A stretch of 64,000 nt of DNA from an uncultured Lachnospiraceae bacterium (GCA_910584725.1 CAJUBE010000018.1:19703-83702), one strand, 5' to 3'. Counted from the stretch's first letter, positions 1 through 8,739 are shown. Notes: a model not told the origin generated them from the letters alone. A program made the numbers and translations.

Positions 1-60
1 TGGCTTGGCTTGGCTTGGCTTGGCTTGGCTTGGCTTGGCTTGGCTTGGCTTGGCTTGGCT
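1..60. repeat. Pentanucleotide tandem repeat TGGCT x12
   Basis: Twelve perfect copies of TGGCT fill the first 60 bases and stop at 60, where unique sequence begins. The array runs to the window edge, so its true length is unknown. A 5-bp unit would shift reading frame with every copy, but no open gene runs through it here. It could be a real microsatellite or an assembly artefact at a contig end. Confidence 0.9.
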
Positions 61-532
61 AAGGGTATCTTTTCTGTACATTCTTGTCAACTCCTATTCC
101 TATTTTTCTGAAATTAAATTTTTTTGGGAATTTATCGTTTTTGTTGTTTTGTTGAAGTGAGTGTATTGTACATGAAAAGATGTGTTTGAGGTATAGGTTT
201 GGTATGGATTGTCGTTTTTGTGGTATACTTTTCGTGGGTTGGGTTACATAACTTAAAAATCTGACAGAAAAGGCAGAGACTCAAATCGTCCCTGCCTCCT
301 GCTAACTCGCTCATTTATGGGCTGTGCATCACCCACTTATAACTCGCTCATTTACAAGGCTGTGCATCACCTACTGCCTTTAGTATACACTATTTTTCCT
401 AATTACAACACATTTAAAATAATTCCTCAGTATTTGTTCCTCTGTATCAATCCATATTTTTATACTACCTCATCTGTTCCTATATCAATTTTAAAAATAC
501 CGTTTCATCATCTAATAATTGCATTTGGTCTG
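61..532. other. Gene-free region, GT/AT-rich
   Basis: No convincing gene is seen. The + strand from about 120 to 245 is rich in G and T and poor in C. Short open frames on either strand lack ribosome binding sites and plausible composition. The only structure is the pair of near-direct repeats at 303-371, listed separately. Confidence 0.5.
303..371. repeat. Two near-identical 31-32 bp direct repeats
   Basis: Copy 1 starts at 303 and copy 2 at 340. Both begin TAACTCGCTCATTTA and end GGCTGTGCATCACC, differing only in the 2-4 bases between. The period is 37 bp. No function can be assigned; with two copies this is not a CRISPR array. Confidence 0.75.
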
Positions 533-578
533 ATTGGTTCGATTGGTCAGTCTGACCGTTCTGACCAATCAAACCAAT
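533..578 (-). terminator. Long hairpin downstream of the frameshifted exported-protein gene
   Basis: Arms 533-550 and 561-578 pair over 18 positions with one mismatch around a 10-base loop. The hairpin lies six bases beyond the stop codon of the minus-strand gene ending at 584. There is no clean U-tract, so it may be an mRNA-stabilising 3' structure rather than an intrinsic terminator. Confidence 0.5.
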
Positions 579-583
579 ACTTG

Positions 584-1346
584 TCATCCAATCGCATCAT
601 ACCGTGGTATGCCATAGCTTCCCCACTCTCCCGCATTCTCCCACGAAGTGACGCCCCTCTCGTCCTTGCGCCAGTAATCCCCGACCCGGTTATCCCAGAT
701 CACGTTTTTGTAGACATAGGTTTCCGAAGGTTCATCCTCGTCCTGCGGCATTATATAATGATAATTAATCGTCACAATATCATTTCCCCAGTGGATGATC
801 TTTCCGACTGTATAGCCTTCCGCCTCGATCTCTTCTATGATATTCGTTTTACTGAGTTCCTTAAATTCCTCCGGGGTAATCTCCTCTCCTGCATACGATT
901 CCAGCCGGTCACTGACAGCGTCGTAATGATAGAAATACGGTTTATAGCTATGCCCGGTCCACAGGTCTTCCTTGCCGGAATCATATTTCTCACAAAAAAT
1001 ATCGTACGCGTCCACCCAGATTTCCAGCTCATCTCTTTCATTGTCGCCGCGGTACACCACCTGCCCATGTTGGAACAAATCGCTTTCCTCTACCGGTTTC
1101 CCGTCTCTCACAGTCCATATTTCACTGAGATCTGCCGTAACGCAATAATCTGTATAAAAGAACAGATTAGTCAAACAGTAAAATATCGCTCTCCTGCGCC
1201 CCCGCTGTGGTCAGCAGATTCTGCTTTAACACTTCCTCCGCCGCCGTATCCGCTTGGGAAACATCTCCATTTTCCTGCCTCGCGCTGCAGACCGCAGACA
1301 GTAAGCAAAGCACTATGACCGTACACAGTATCCGTCTCTTTATCAT
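584..1346 (-). pseudogene. Exported protein of unknown function, interrupted by a frameshift
   Basis: The reading starts at ATG 1346 behind an AAGGAAGG site and encodes a basic N-terminus plus a hydrophobic segment (ILCTVIVLCLLSAVCSA), a typical signal peptide. The Cys at its end does not make a standard lipobox. This frame stops at 1167 after about 59 residues. A second frame, shifted by one base, overlaps by 8 bases and continues without a start codon other than TTG to 584. It gives about 195 residues of acidic, aromatic-rich sequence. The two parts look like one secreted protein of about 250 residues broken by a single-base indel. A sequencing error or programmed frameshift cannot be excluded; the overlap shows no classic slippery heptamer. 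Family not recognised. Confidence 0.55.
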
Positions 1347-1438
1347 CACGAAATCCTTCCTTTGTCATTAGTATATCTGCCCTATATAAAAAGAACAAGC
1401 CATTTTCTAATGACTTGTCCTGTATCCCACTCCTCGTA

Positions 1439-1645
1439 TTAAGTCTCATTTTTCATAGCCAGGATTTCCTGAATCGTATAATCAGGCTGCTCCTGCTTTT
1501 CTTTCGTATAATCGCCAGCGCCTCCATTGTCAAATTCTTCTAAATATCTTGCCATCCCAATCGGACCGAGCGCTTTTATTAAGGCTTCTGTTCCCATTCT
1601 CCTAATGTCGCTTGGCTTTGTTATCTTAATCGTCTTTGTTGTCAT
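1439..1645 (-). CDS. Small antitoxin-like protein downstream of PIN toxin
   Basis: A 68-residue protein starting at ATG 1645, nine bases after a GGAGG that lies inside the end of the PIN gene. It has a basic N-terminus and a central part reading GTEALIKALGPIGMARYL followed by an acidic 'GAGDYTKEK' segment. I have seen this layout (Leu/Ala-rich helix, then a Gly-Asp-Tyr-Thr turn) in small proteins encoded beside PIN-domain genes, so an antitoxin or PIN partner role is plausible. That is inference from context and size. It overlaps the PIN gene by 20 bases, implying translational coupling. No DNA-binding motif is obvious. Confidence 0.6.
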   Translation of the reverse strand: MTTKTIKITKPSDIRRMGTEALIKALGPIGMARYLEEFDNGGAGDYTKEKQEQPDYTIQEILAMKNET

Positions 1646-2084
1646 AATCAAATGCCTCCATCACATATTCAATCGGATTTTTCACATCTATTCTACAAAA
1701 TATTTTCTGACAATTACGCAAAAATTTCATATCTGTAGTTAAAAGTATATCTGCCCCCGCTTCCGCACTTGCCAAATGCAGGCTGTCAAATGCCTTGATA
1801 TTGGATATTTGCATGATTTCTTTTGCTCTATCTTCTATTCCTTTATTTAATTCTTGAACCTTTGAAATCAACGCCCTGTATACACCTTCTACATTCCCTC
1901 GTTTTTCAGGATTGGCAATTTTCGATATTTCTATATCCAATACATCCGAGCCAATAATTTCATCCTCACTTTCATATGCCTTCTGCATAATAATCAATAT
2001 TGCTTCACGTTCTAAGTAATTTTTTATATTTGATCTATCATCAAACAAACGGTTATAACAGCAATTATCCAAATATATTTTCAT
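1626..2084 (-). CDS. PIN-domain protein, probable toxin ribonuclease
   Basis: A 152-residue single-domain protein. It opens with MKIYLDNCCYNRLFDD, the first beta strand and catalytic Asp (residue 6) of PIN domains. Further acidic residues typical of the metal site occur in AFDSLHLASAEAGAD near residue 100 and in LLTTDMKFL near 118. PIN domains of this size are usually Mg-dependent RNases acting as VapC-type toxins. The gene sits between two small overlapping genes (20-base overlap on each side), which supports a toxin-antitoxin operon. The start is supported by AAGGA just upstream of ATG 2084. Fold assignment is confident; target RNA is unknown. Confidence 0.8.
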   Translation of the reverse strand: MKIYLDNCCYNRLFDDRSNIKNYLEREAILIIMQKAYESEDEIIGSDVLDIEISKIANPEKRGNVEGVYRALISKVQELNKGIEDRAKEIMQISNIKAFDSLHLASAEAGADILLTTDMKFLRNCQKIFCRIDVKNPIEYVMEAFDYDNKDD

Positions 2085-2220
2085 ACTTCCTTAGCCGTTC
2101 CTCTCTTAATTCCTCCAAAGTCATATCTGTATAAGGGATTACGCCTGCCAATGACTGTAATGCATGTTCAATATCTGCTGCTTTCCTAGAAGCATCAACA
2201 TATTTCCTTACTACTTCCAT
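2065..2220 (-). CDS. Small protein upstream of PIN toxin, candidate antitoxin
   Basis: A 51-residue protein. ATG 2220 follows an AGGAGGG site at good spacing; a longer upstream frame lacks one. The sequence is helical and charged: a first half with EVVRKYVDASRKAADIEHAL and a C-terminal part with MTLEELREERLRKYENIF. The stop codon lies inside the start of the PIN gene (20-base overlap). Position and size fit an antitoxin, and the C-terminal amphipathic helix could wrap the PIN active site. No named family recognised. Confidence 0.6.
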   Translation of the reverse strand: MEVVRKYVDASRKAADIEHALQSLAGVIPYTDMTLEELREERLRKYENIFG

Positions 2221-2484
2221 TTTCACCCTCCTATAACGCAAATATGGAATCACATTTTCCTGCTCCTCGCATTACACCTTTGTTATTCCTGCATTATGTG
2301 TAAAAACATTATTTTATATTATACGCTACAAAGCTCTATCCACGCAATTCATTTTTATGAAGAAACCGTAATATCTGCCCAGCCTATCGGGTGCAAGTAT
2401 GCTTCCATGAAAAATGAGAGCCCCTAAAAAGACATTGCCCCCATACACCATTCATAGTAGGATATATTTATAGGAGGACGACTT

Positions 2485-3444
2485 ATGAAGACCAAAAAGC
2501 TAAAGGGCGGATTTACGCCGTACATAACCGCGGACGAAAAGCTGCTTGTTACAGTCAGCAGAAATACGGCATATGTATATGATCTGGAAAGTGGAAAGCT
2601 GCAGCAGTCCGTAAAATCGCTCAGCAATCTGTCAGAGACAGCCGTTTCCGGGGACAAAAAACTTCTGGCTGTGAAAAATACATCCGGGATGATCGCGCTG
2701 ATTTCTCTGGAGAGCGGGGAAGAGATCGGAAGGTGCGCGATGGAGCGCAGAGAAGGGGATAAGATCGTGTTTACGCATGATGACGGCGGCGTGCTGGATT
2801 TTGACTGGGACGGCAGAACCATGTTTTTAGACTGCACGGGCGTTAAACACCAGATTCTGGACGGACCGACAAATGTTGTATTGGGGCGGCTTCCAAAAAC
2901 CGTCTCTATGCACTATGATGTTTACAGTGACCGCATTTACAGGATTATGGCTGATGAGATGGCGGGCGGAAATACAAAGGGCAGGGCGCAGGTGTCACCG
3001 GCGGATATAGGAAACATCGACTATCAGACGGTGCGGGAATTTGACAGCATACCCGACCGTCTGCATGGGCTGTCATTCTGCAAGACCCATAATTACTATG
3101 TGGACTGGAAAAAAAACCTGCTCATAAAAACCGACAAAAATTTTGCGGAAGCTGCAAGAATGGAACTGCCGTCTGCGTGGAAACCCGCGACCGGCACGCT
3201 GTATGACAGAATCTGGATATCTGAAGGGGAAAAATACCTGTTTGTGGATTTTGGAAAGCAATGTGATCCGCGCGACTACGAGGCGTATGAGACAGCGCCG
3301 TCCCTGTCCAGCCTTTATACCCTCGCTGACATGGAAAAGATAGCGGATTTCGATTATGAATATGTATCGGACTTTCTCATGTTTGACGAGGACAGACGAT
3401 TTGTGCTGGCAACTTGGAAAGGTTCCTATCTGGGGACGCTGTAG
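2485..3444 (+). CDS. Beta-propeller-like protein of unknown function
   Basis: A 319-residue soluble protein with no signal peptide or membrane segment. Repeated short beta units read like irregular WD40/YVTN blades: TADEKLLVTVSRNTAYVYDL, SGDKKLLAVKNTSGMIALISL, and a final DEDRRFVLATWKGSYLG. These 'x-D/G-x-x-LL-x-V-x-x-x-G-x-x-x-Y-x-L' units suggest a propeller that tracks a stored value or binds a partner. The start has AGGAGG seven bases upstream. It is the only + strand gene in the first 23 kb, is monocistronic, and ends in a strong hairpin. Molecular function unknown. Confidence 0.65.
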   Translation: MKTKKLKGGFTPYITADEKLLVTVSRNTAYVYDLESGKLQQSVKSLSNLSETAVSGDKKLLAVKNTSGMIALISLESGEEIGRCAMERREGDKIVFTHDDGGVLDFDWDGRTMFLDCTGVKHQILDGPTNVVLGRLPKTVSMHYDVYSDRIYRIMADEMAGGNTKGRAQVSPADIGNIDYQTVREFDSIPDRLHGLSFCKTHNYYVDWKKNLLIKTDKNFAEAARMELPSAWKPATGTLYDRIWISEGEKYLFVDFGKQCDPRDYEAYETAPSLSSLYTLADMEKIADFDYEYVSDFLMFDEDRRFVLATWKGSYLGTL

Positions 3445-3461
3445 TTTCTGGACGAAAAACG

Positions 3462-3497
3462 GCAGGCGGTTGTGTTTCAATACCGCCTGCTTTCTTT
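3462..3497. terminator. Bidirectional intrinsic terminator between convergent genes
   Basis: GCAGGCGGT (3462-3470) pairs with ACCGCCTGC (3482-3490), followed on + by TTTCTTT. On the minus strand the same stem is followed by CGTTTTT. It serves the + strand propeller gene ending at 3444 and rsgA, whose last codon and stop lie in the loop. Confidence 0.85.
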
Positions 3498-4355
3498 CAA
3501 CTCCCGATACAAAACCATATAATTCTCATACCGCACCTGACTGATCTTCCCTGCCTCCACGGCTTCTTTCACGCCACAGTCCGGCTCGCTTAAGTGGGCG
3601 CAGCCGCGGAACTTGCAGTACGGCTCGTAGGCGCGGAACTCGGGATAATACCCGCCAAGCTCCTCCTTCGTGATATCCGGCATATCGAGGGAGGTAAAGC
3701 CCGGCGTATCCATGATATAGGTGCCGTCCCCCAGCGCAATGATCTCCGAATGTCTGGTGGTGTGCCGCCCCCGCTTGATCTTCTCGCTGATCTCCCCCGT
3801 CTCCATCTGTGTTCCGGGAGATAACTGATTGATCAGGGAGGACTTGCCGACGCCGCTCGGTCCTGCCAGCGCGGTGGTCTTTCCCGCCAGCAGCTCCCGC
3901 ACCTGATCCAGCCCCCTGTTTTCCAGAACGCTTATAAATAACACCCGATATCCGCAAGTCTCATACGCCCTGCGCAGCGCCTCTTTCTCTTCCTGTGAGG
4001 CGATGTCCTCCTTGTTAAAACAGATCATCGTGGAAAGTTCCTGCTGTTCCATGCGGATCAGAAAGCGGTCCAGCAGATTAAAGTTCGGGTTCGGTTTCAC
4101 AATCGCAAAGAGAATCAACGCCTGATCCACATTTGCCACCGCCGGTCTCACCAGCGCGCTTTTCCGCGGCAGAATCTCCCGGATATTTCCGAGCATCTCC
4201 GCCTCGTCCAGCACGTCCATCCCGACGTCATCCCCGACCAGAGGCTTGATTCCCTCTTTTCTGAATATTCCCTTTGCCTTGCACTCGTAAACGCCGCGCC
4301 CCTCCACATGCACATAGTAGAACCCGGCGATCCCTTTCATTATCTTACCTGTCAT
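3477..4355 (-). CDS. rsgA: Ribosome small-subunit-dependent GTPase A
   Basis: RsgA (YloQ/YjeQ) is a circularly permuted GTPase that checks late 30S subunit maturation. The 292-residue product has an OB-fold N-terminus (KGIAGFYYVHV...VGDDVGMDV), G4-like FNKED near residue 125, a P-loop GPSGVGKSSLINQL near 180, GRHTTRH and DTPGF switch motifs, and a C-terminal zinc-binding C-x7-H... cluster (CKFRGCAHLSEPDCGV). ATG 4355 gives the usual family N-terminus. A longer frame starting at 4394 begins inside a palindrome and is rejected. It is the last gene of the murE-to-rsgA run and is separated from prkC by a structured repeat. Confidence 0.95.
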   Translation of the reverse strand: MTGKIMKGIAGFYYVHVEGRGVYECKAKGIFRKEGIKPLVGDDVGMDVLDEAEMLGNIREILPRKSALVRPAVANVDQALILFAIVKPNPNFNLLDRFLIRMEQQELSTMICFNKEDIASQEEKEALRRAYETCGYRVLFISVLENRGLDQVRELLAGKTTALAGPSGVGKSSLINQLSPGTQMETGEISEKIKRGRHTTRHSEIIALGDGTYIMDTPGFTSLDMPDITKEELGGYYPEFRAYEPYCKFRGCAHLSEPDCGVKEAVEAGKISQVRYENYMVLYRELKESRRY

Positions 4356-4371
4356 ATACTCCAATCCACGC

Positions 4372-4465
4372 GGAGAATGCCGCTTTTCAGGCATTCTCCC
4401 AAGCGAGACTTAGTACTTCTTAGCGCGGCAGCCTCTGCTGCCAAGCTTTAGAAGTACTTCTCGCT
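4372..4465 (-). repeat. Stop-codon-abutting palindromic element, family 1 copy A
   Basis: Two nested structures fill the prkC-rsgA gap. The first is GGAGAATGCC (4372-4381) with GGCATTCTCC (4390-4399). The second is an outer stem, AGCGAGA..AGTACTTCT from 4402 with AGAAGTACTTCTCGCT ending at 4465, enclosing a small GGCAG/CTGCC hairpin. The outer stem touches the prkC stop codon at 4466. Three more copies occur in this window. Confidence 0.85.
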
Positions 4466-6574
4466 TTATTCTTCCGTGAAGTTCACCTTTCTCTCCACCG
4501 TCTTTGTCTCTGTCCCGCCGCCCTCGGTCGTCGTCTCCCCGGTCTCGGGATCGGTGATCGTGGTTGGCTCCGTCTGCACCGCAAAGCTATAGCGGATCGT
4601 GCCTGTGGCTGATTTGATTCCTGTATAATTGACCCCTACCGGGAACGTGGTCGTCTGCGTATTCAAAAGCTGCGTGCCGTCGTCTGCAGTGAGCGTCACA
4701 GTGACCTGCATACCGTTCTGGTAAGACGGCTCTTCCGTTGGCGCGGTAATCCCCTCGGAATACTTGTAAGTGATCTGGGTCGGCCCTGTGCTGATCCGCA
4801 GATCCACGGCTGTCCCCTTATCCACGTAGGAACCGACCGAATAGCTCTGATAGCACACCTTGCCCGTAAGGTTCGCATCCTCATGGGTCGTCTGCGTCAC
4901 ATTGCCAACGGTAAGGCCGCTCTCCGTCAGACTGACCGTCGCATCCATTTCCTCCATGCCCATCACGTCGGGCACTCTCACCTTATTGTCCTCCGCCCCC
5001 TGGCTGACGCGGATGGTAATGCTGGAGCCGGCGGATGCCGTGGTGCCCGCCTCCGGCGATTGGGAAATCACAATCCCCTTCTCCACCTGCGGATCGTAGC
5101 TCTCCACCACGTTGACCACAAAACCCTCCTTCTCCAGAAGGGAAGTCGCCTCCGTCTGGGATTTACCCGCCGCATCCGGAACCTGCACGCCCTCGGCAGC
5201 CTCCGCCACCGTGAGCACAATCGTAGTCCCCTTATCAATCATCAGCCCGTCCTGCACGCTTGCGCGAAGCACCGTTCCCGCATCGTAAGAGCTGTTCTCC
5301 TCATATTTGATTTCAGGCGTCAGTTCCAGCTCAAGCAGCTTACGCTTGGCTTCATCCACATGCATACCGACCACGCGGATCATCTCCACCTGCTCTGCAG
5401 CCTGTTCCTGCTCCTCTCCGGCATTTCCCCCTCCGAAGCTGAAAACGCCCATCGTCCGCCCCACCAAAAAGATCAGAATGCAGCCGATCAGCAGGGCTGC
5501 CACCACCGCCAAAATGGTCGTAATCTTCTCCATCTTGGGGTCGTAATCCTCCTCGTCGTCGTCCCAGTCCTCATCCTCATCGTCTTCATAGGAGCGCGCG
5601 CGTTCTCTGTCCCTTACATCCTTCTTTAAACGCATAGCCTCATCCATGGAATCCCGGCTCTCCGACTGGCGTTTGATCTGCACCATATCTCTGTCGGTAA
5701 TCATACGGGTGGAAGCCTCCTCGTCAGGGTCGGCAACCTTGACAAAATCTTCATCCGGGCTGATTAACGACTGCTTTAAGTCCACAATCAGCTCAGACAT
5801 GGACTGATATCTCCTGTCTGGGCTTTTCTGACAGCATTTCAGAACGATCTGCTCTACACTGACCGGTATTTCCGGCACATATTCTCTTGGTGACGGAAAC
5901 TCTTCCTGAATATGTTTGATCGCTATGGCTACCGTAGTCTCTCCGTTAAATGGCACTCTGCCCGTAAGCATCTCGAACATGGTAATACCCAGCGAATAGA
6001 TATCGCTCTTCTCGTCACTATAGCCGCCCCTGGCCTGCTCCGGAGAGGTGTAGTGCACGCTTCCCATGACGTTGGATGTGATGGTATTGCTGGTAGCAGC
6101 CTTAGCAATGCCGAAGTCCGTCACCTTCACTTTTCCTTCCTTGGAAATAATGATATTCTGCGGCTTGATATCCCTATGGATAATGTGATTGTTGTGCGCC
6201 GACTCTATTCCCATGGAAACCTGAATGGCAATGCTCACCGCCTCCTTAACGGAAAGCCTTGCCTTCTTCTCAATATATTTTTTGAGGGTGATCCCCTCCA
6301 CAAGTTCCATGACAATATAGTGGTTCTCGCCTTCCTCGCCCACGTCATAGACATTGACGATATTGGGGTGCATAAGACCCGCCGCAGCCTGTGCCTCGAT
6401 ACGGAACTTGGACACAAAATTGGCGTTTTCACTAAATTCCTGTTTTAAAACCTTCACAGCAATAAAACGGTTCAGCTTATGGTCTTTTGCTTTATATACA
6501 TCTGACATGCCGCCGGTACCGATCTTTTCCAGAATCTCATACCGATCAGCGATCATCATTCCTATCTTAATCAT
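4466..6574 (-). CDS. prkC: PASTA-domain serine/threonine protein kinase
   Basis: A 702-residue membrane Hanks-type kinase of the PrkC/PknB/Stk family, which senses muropeptides or lipid II and phosphorylates cell-wall and translation proteins. Kinase domain about 12-270: glycine loop GTGGMS, Lys41, catalytic HRDIKPQN (Asp135), DFG (Asp153), and GSVHYTSPEQ activation segment. A very acidic juxtamembrane stretch (EDDEDEDWDDDEEDYD) precedes one transmembrane helix near 355-376. Three extracellular PASTA repeats follow (about 390-585), then a beta-rich tail ending in a Thr-rich segment. The start follows GAGGT at seven bases, eight bases after the phosphatase stop, so kinase and phosphatase are co-expressed. 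Confidence 0.95.
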   Translation of the reverse strand: MIKIGMMIADRYEILEKIGTGGMSDVYKAKDHKLNRFIAVKVLKQEFSENANFVSKFRIEAQAAAGLMHPNIVNVYDVGEEGENHYIVMELVEGITLKKYIEKKARLSVKEAVSIAIQVSMGIESAHNNHIIHRDIKPQNIIISKEGKVKVTDFGIAKAATSNTITSNVMGSVHYTSPEQARGGYSDEKSDIYSLGITMFEMLTGRVPFNGETTVAIAIKHIQEEFPSPREYVPEIPVSVEQIVLKCCQKSPDRRYQSMSELIVDLKQSLISPDEDFVKVADPDEEASTRMITDRDMVQIKRQSESRDSMDEAMRLKKDVRDRERARSYEDDEDEDWDDDEEDYDPKMEKITTILAVVAALLIGCILIFLVGRTMGVFSFGGGNAGEEQEQAAEQVEMIRVVGMHVDEAKRKLLELELTPEIKYEENSSYDAGTVLRASVQDGLMIDKGTTIVLTVAEAAEGVQVPDAAGKSQTEATSLLEKEGFVVNVVESYDPQVEKGIVISQSPEAGTTASAGSSITIRVSQGAEDNKVRVPDVMGMEEMDATVSLTESGLTVGNVTQTTHEDANLTGKVCYQSYSVGSYVDKGTAVDLRISTGPTQITYKYSEGITAPTEEPSYQNGMQVTVTLTADDGTQLLNTQTTTFPVGVNYTGIKSATGTIRYSFAVQTEPTTITDPETGETTTEGGGTETKTVERKVNFTEE

Positions 6575-6582
6575 GTTCTACC

Positions 6583-7353
6583 TCATTCCGGAACGTTCTC
6601 ATATGACTTTTCATACAAGTCCTCGTCTGCTAACGGTTCGATAACGATCACCGATATATTGTCTCTGCCGCCGTTTACGTTGGCCGTCTCTACCAGTTCT
6701 TCTACCCTGTCCCTGAGGCTTTTGCCGTTTTTTAGAATCCGGCATATCGTCTCGTCGTCCACCATGTTAGTCAAACCATCCGAACAAAGTAAAACCATAT
6801 CTCCTGTCTGTAATTCCCGGTTGAAAAAATCAACCTCCACATCATCCCTCGCGCCCACTGCCCGGGTAATGATGTTTTTATCCGGGTGGTTTCTGGCCTC
6901 CTCCCGGCCGATCCCGCCCATCCGAACCATCTCTTCCACAAGAGAATGATCCTCCGTAACCTGCTCAATCTCATCACGGATCACATAGAGTCTGCTGTCC
7001 CCCACATTCGCCACTTCCAGATAGCGCCCGATACAGATAGCCGCCACAAGCGTGGTGCCCATGCCGCTCAAGTCAAAGTCCTCACTGGCGCGCTTGCGCA
7101 AAATCTCGTTTGCCTTGGAGATCGCATGGCCCAGTATCTTCTCCGGGCTCTTCTCAAAGGATGCCTCCGCTTCCCCGACCACCGTCTCCACCGCCAGGTC
7201 AGAAGCGTAATCCCCCGCCTTATGGCCGCCCATGCCGTCCGCCACAATAAAGAGATTCGGCAGATTCCCTACCGGCGTCTCGGAAGCATAAATATAATCC
7301 TGATTCAGTTGTCTCCTTCGCCCGATATCCGTCAGCGCATAAGACCTGAGCAC
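6583..7353 (-). CDS. stp: PP2C-family protein phosphatase
   Basis: A 256-residue Mg/Mn-dependent phosphatase (Stp/PrpC) that reverses phosphorylation by the adjacent PASTA kinase. PP2C motifs are all present: DIGRRRQLNQD near the start, VADGMGGHKAG (metal-binding Asp), SGMGTTLVAA, VGDSRLY, EDHSLV, LLCSDGLTNMV and GGRDNISVIV. No membrane segment. Translation most likely starts at GTG 7353, eight bases after CGGAGG. The gene is immediately upstream of prkC. Confidence 0.95.
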   Translation of the reverse strand: MLRSYALTDIGRRRQLNQDYIYASETPVGNLPNLFIVADGMGGHKAGDYASDLAVETVVGEAEASFEKSPEKILGHAISKANEILRKRASEDFDLSGMGTTLVAAICIGRYLEVANVGDSRLYVIRDEIEQVTEDHSLVEEMVRMGGIGREEARNHPDKNIITRAVGARDDVEVDFFNRELQTGDMVLLCSDGLTNMVDDETICRILKNGKSLRDRVEELVETANVNGGRDNISVIVIEPLADEDLYEKSYENVPE

Positions 7354-7450
7354 GGCTTTTTCCTCCGTTTTGCATATTTACGATACCATTCACACGCCAA
7401 ATTTTTCTAAATTTACGATTCGTGGTGTGAATTGCAGCGATGATGCACAC

Positions 7451-7509
7451 AAAATGCTCAAAAACCAGCATTTTGGCGCTGTCTCCGACACCATGCAGCA
7501 AGTGCATGG
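7451..7509 (-). repeat. Two hairpins in the rlmN-stp intergenic region
   Basis: AAAATGCT (7451-7458) pairs with AGCATTTT (7467-7474), and CCATGCA (7491-7497) with TGCATGG (7503-7509) around a GCAAG loop. The 13-mer TGCAGCAAGTGCA at the second tip recurs in the hairpin at 38861-38885, so this is probably another copy of a dispersed element. The rest of the 234-base gap holds nothing I recognise. Confidence 0.6.
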
Positions 7510-7587
7510 CGCGGCTGTGAAAAAGTAACTATTTTAACAATTACCCATGTTAGCATATTCCCTGCAAAAGAGCAAGCAAATTAAAAT

Positions 7588-8634
7588 TCAGCCTTCTTCC
7601 GCTTCCGATAAAAACCGCCTTCTGAGCTGACCGCAGGCGCCGTCAATATCCCGCCCCATCTCCCGGCGGACCGTGGCGTTAATCCCCTTTTTCGCAAGAA
7701 GCGCAGCGAAGGCTTCCACCGCCTGCCTCTCCGACTGCACGTAAGCCCTCTCTTTGACGGGGTTCACCGGGATCAGATTCACATGGCAGTTCAACCCCCG
7801 GATCAAAGCCGCCAGTGTCTCCGCGTCCCTCCGTGTATCATTTACGTCCCGCACCAGGCTGTACTCAAAGGTGATCCGCCGCCCGGTCTGTTCAAAATAA
7901 TAGGCGCAGCAGGCCATCAGCTCCTCCAGCGTATATTGATTGGCAATGGGCATCAGCTCCCGCCGCTTCTCATCCGTCGCCGCATGAAGCGATAGTGCCA
8001 GCGTAATCTGTAATTTTTCCTGCGCCAGTTTCCGCATCATTGGCACGATGCCGCAGGTGGAAACGGTTACGTTCCTCTGGCTGATATGGAGGCCGCTCTC
8101 GTCCGTGAGCAGTGTGATGAACCGAAGGAGATTCTCATAATTGTCAAGCGGCTCCCCGCTTCCCATCACCACCACATTGGAGACCCGCTCCCCCGTCTCC
8201 CGCGTGATGGCATAGATCTGGTCAAGCATCTCTGAAGCGGACAAATTGCGCACTAACCCGTCCAGCGTGGAAGCGCAGAAGCGGCATCCCATACGACACC
8301 CCACCTGCGAGGAAACGCAGACCGAATTGCCGTGTTTATAGCGCATCCACACGCTCTCCACCATATTGCCGTCAGACAGCGCAAAAAGATATTTTTTCGT
8401 GCCGTCTATGGCCGACTCCTGCACCGTCACCGTGCGCAGCGCCGTATAATGATAGCTTTCCCCACATTTTGCTTTCATAGCCGCAGAAATGTTCGTCATT
8501 TCCTCAAAACCGCGCGCCTGTTTCTGATGCATCCACTCGTACAGCTGTACCGCCCGAAAGGACTTTTCACCGAGCGCCGCCATCTCCTCTTTCAATTCCG
8601 TCAATGTGAGGGACTTGATATCCTTCTTCTCCAT
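7588..8634 (-). CDS. rlmN: Dual-specificity rRNA/tRNA adenine C2 methyltransferase
   Basis: RlmN is a radical-SAM enzyme that methylates C2 of A2503 in 23S rRNA and A37 in some tRNAs. The 348-residue product carries the [4Fe-4S] motif CRMGCRFC (Cys113, 117, 120), GSGEPLDNY, STCGIVPMM and the catalytic-Cys region DGACGQL near the C-terminus. Length and motif order match the family exactly. Upstream Shine-Dalgarno is weak. It lies between rsmB and stp in the conserved operon. Confidence 0.96.
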   Translation of the reverse strand: MEKKDIKSLTLTELKEEMAALGEKSFRAVQLYEWMHQKQARGFEEMTNISAAMKAKCGESYHYTALRTVTVQESAIDGTKKYLFALSDGNMVESVWMRYKHGNSVCVSSQVGCRMGCRFCASTLDGLVRNLSASEMLDQIYAITRETGERVSNVVVMGSGEPLDNYENLLRFITLLTDESGLHISQRNVTVSTCGIVPMMRKLAQEKLQITLALSLHAATDEKRRELMPIANQYTLEELMACCAYYFEQTGRRITFEYSLVRDVNDTRRDAETLAALIRGLNCHVNLIPVNPVKERAYVQSERQAVEAFAALLAKKGINATVRREMGRDIDGACGQLRRRFLSEAEEG

Positions 8635-8662
8635 CCTTTACGCTTTCTCTCTGCTCTTTCCC

Positions 8663-8739
8663 TAAATCTGATTCTGCGTCTAAACCGATCCACTTCTCCT
8701 AAGCCAGATTCTGTGTCTAAACCCGATTCCTCTTCTCCT
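8663..8739. repeat. Imperfect 39-bp tandem duplication
   Basis: The rsmB-rlmN gap has two tandem copies. Both share GATTCTG.GTCTAAACC then CTTCTCCT (copy 1 ends 8700, copy 2 ends 8739). No hairpin or gene is associated. Probably a local slippage duplication in the rlmN leader. Confidence 0.6.

Noticed and set aside
303..371. CRISPR array
   Set aside because: Only two imperfect repeats with a 5-6 base gap; no spacers of normal size and no cas genes.
317..1318. 333-codon open frame on the + strand
   Set aside because: It lies opposite the exported-protein gene, has no ribosome binding site, and its composition follows the reverse of the minus-strand gene and a hairpin.
4355..4394. Upstream start for rsgA at 4394
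   Set aside because: The ATG lies inside the GGCATTCTCC palindrome of family 1 copy A; the extra residues match no RsgA N-terminus, and ATG 4355 gives the normal start.
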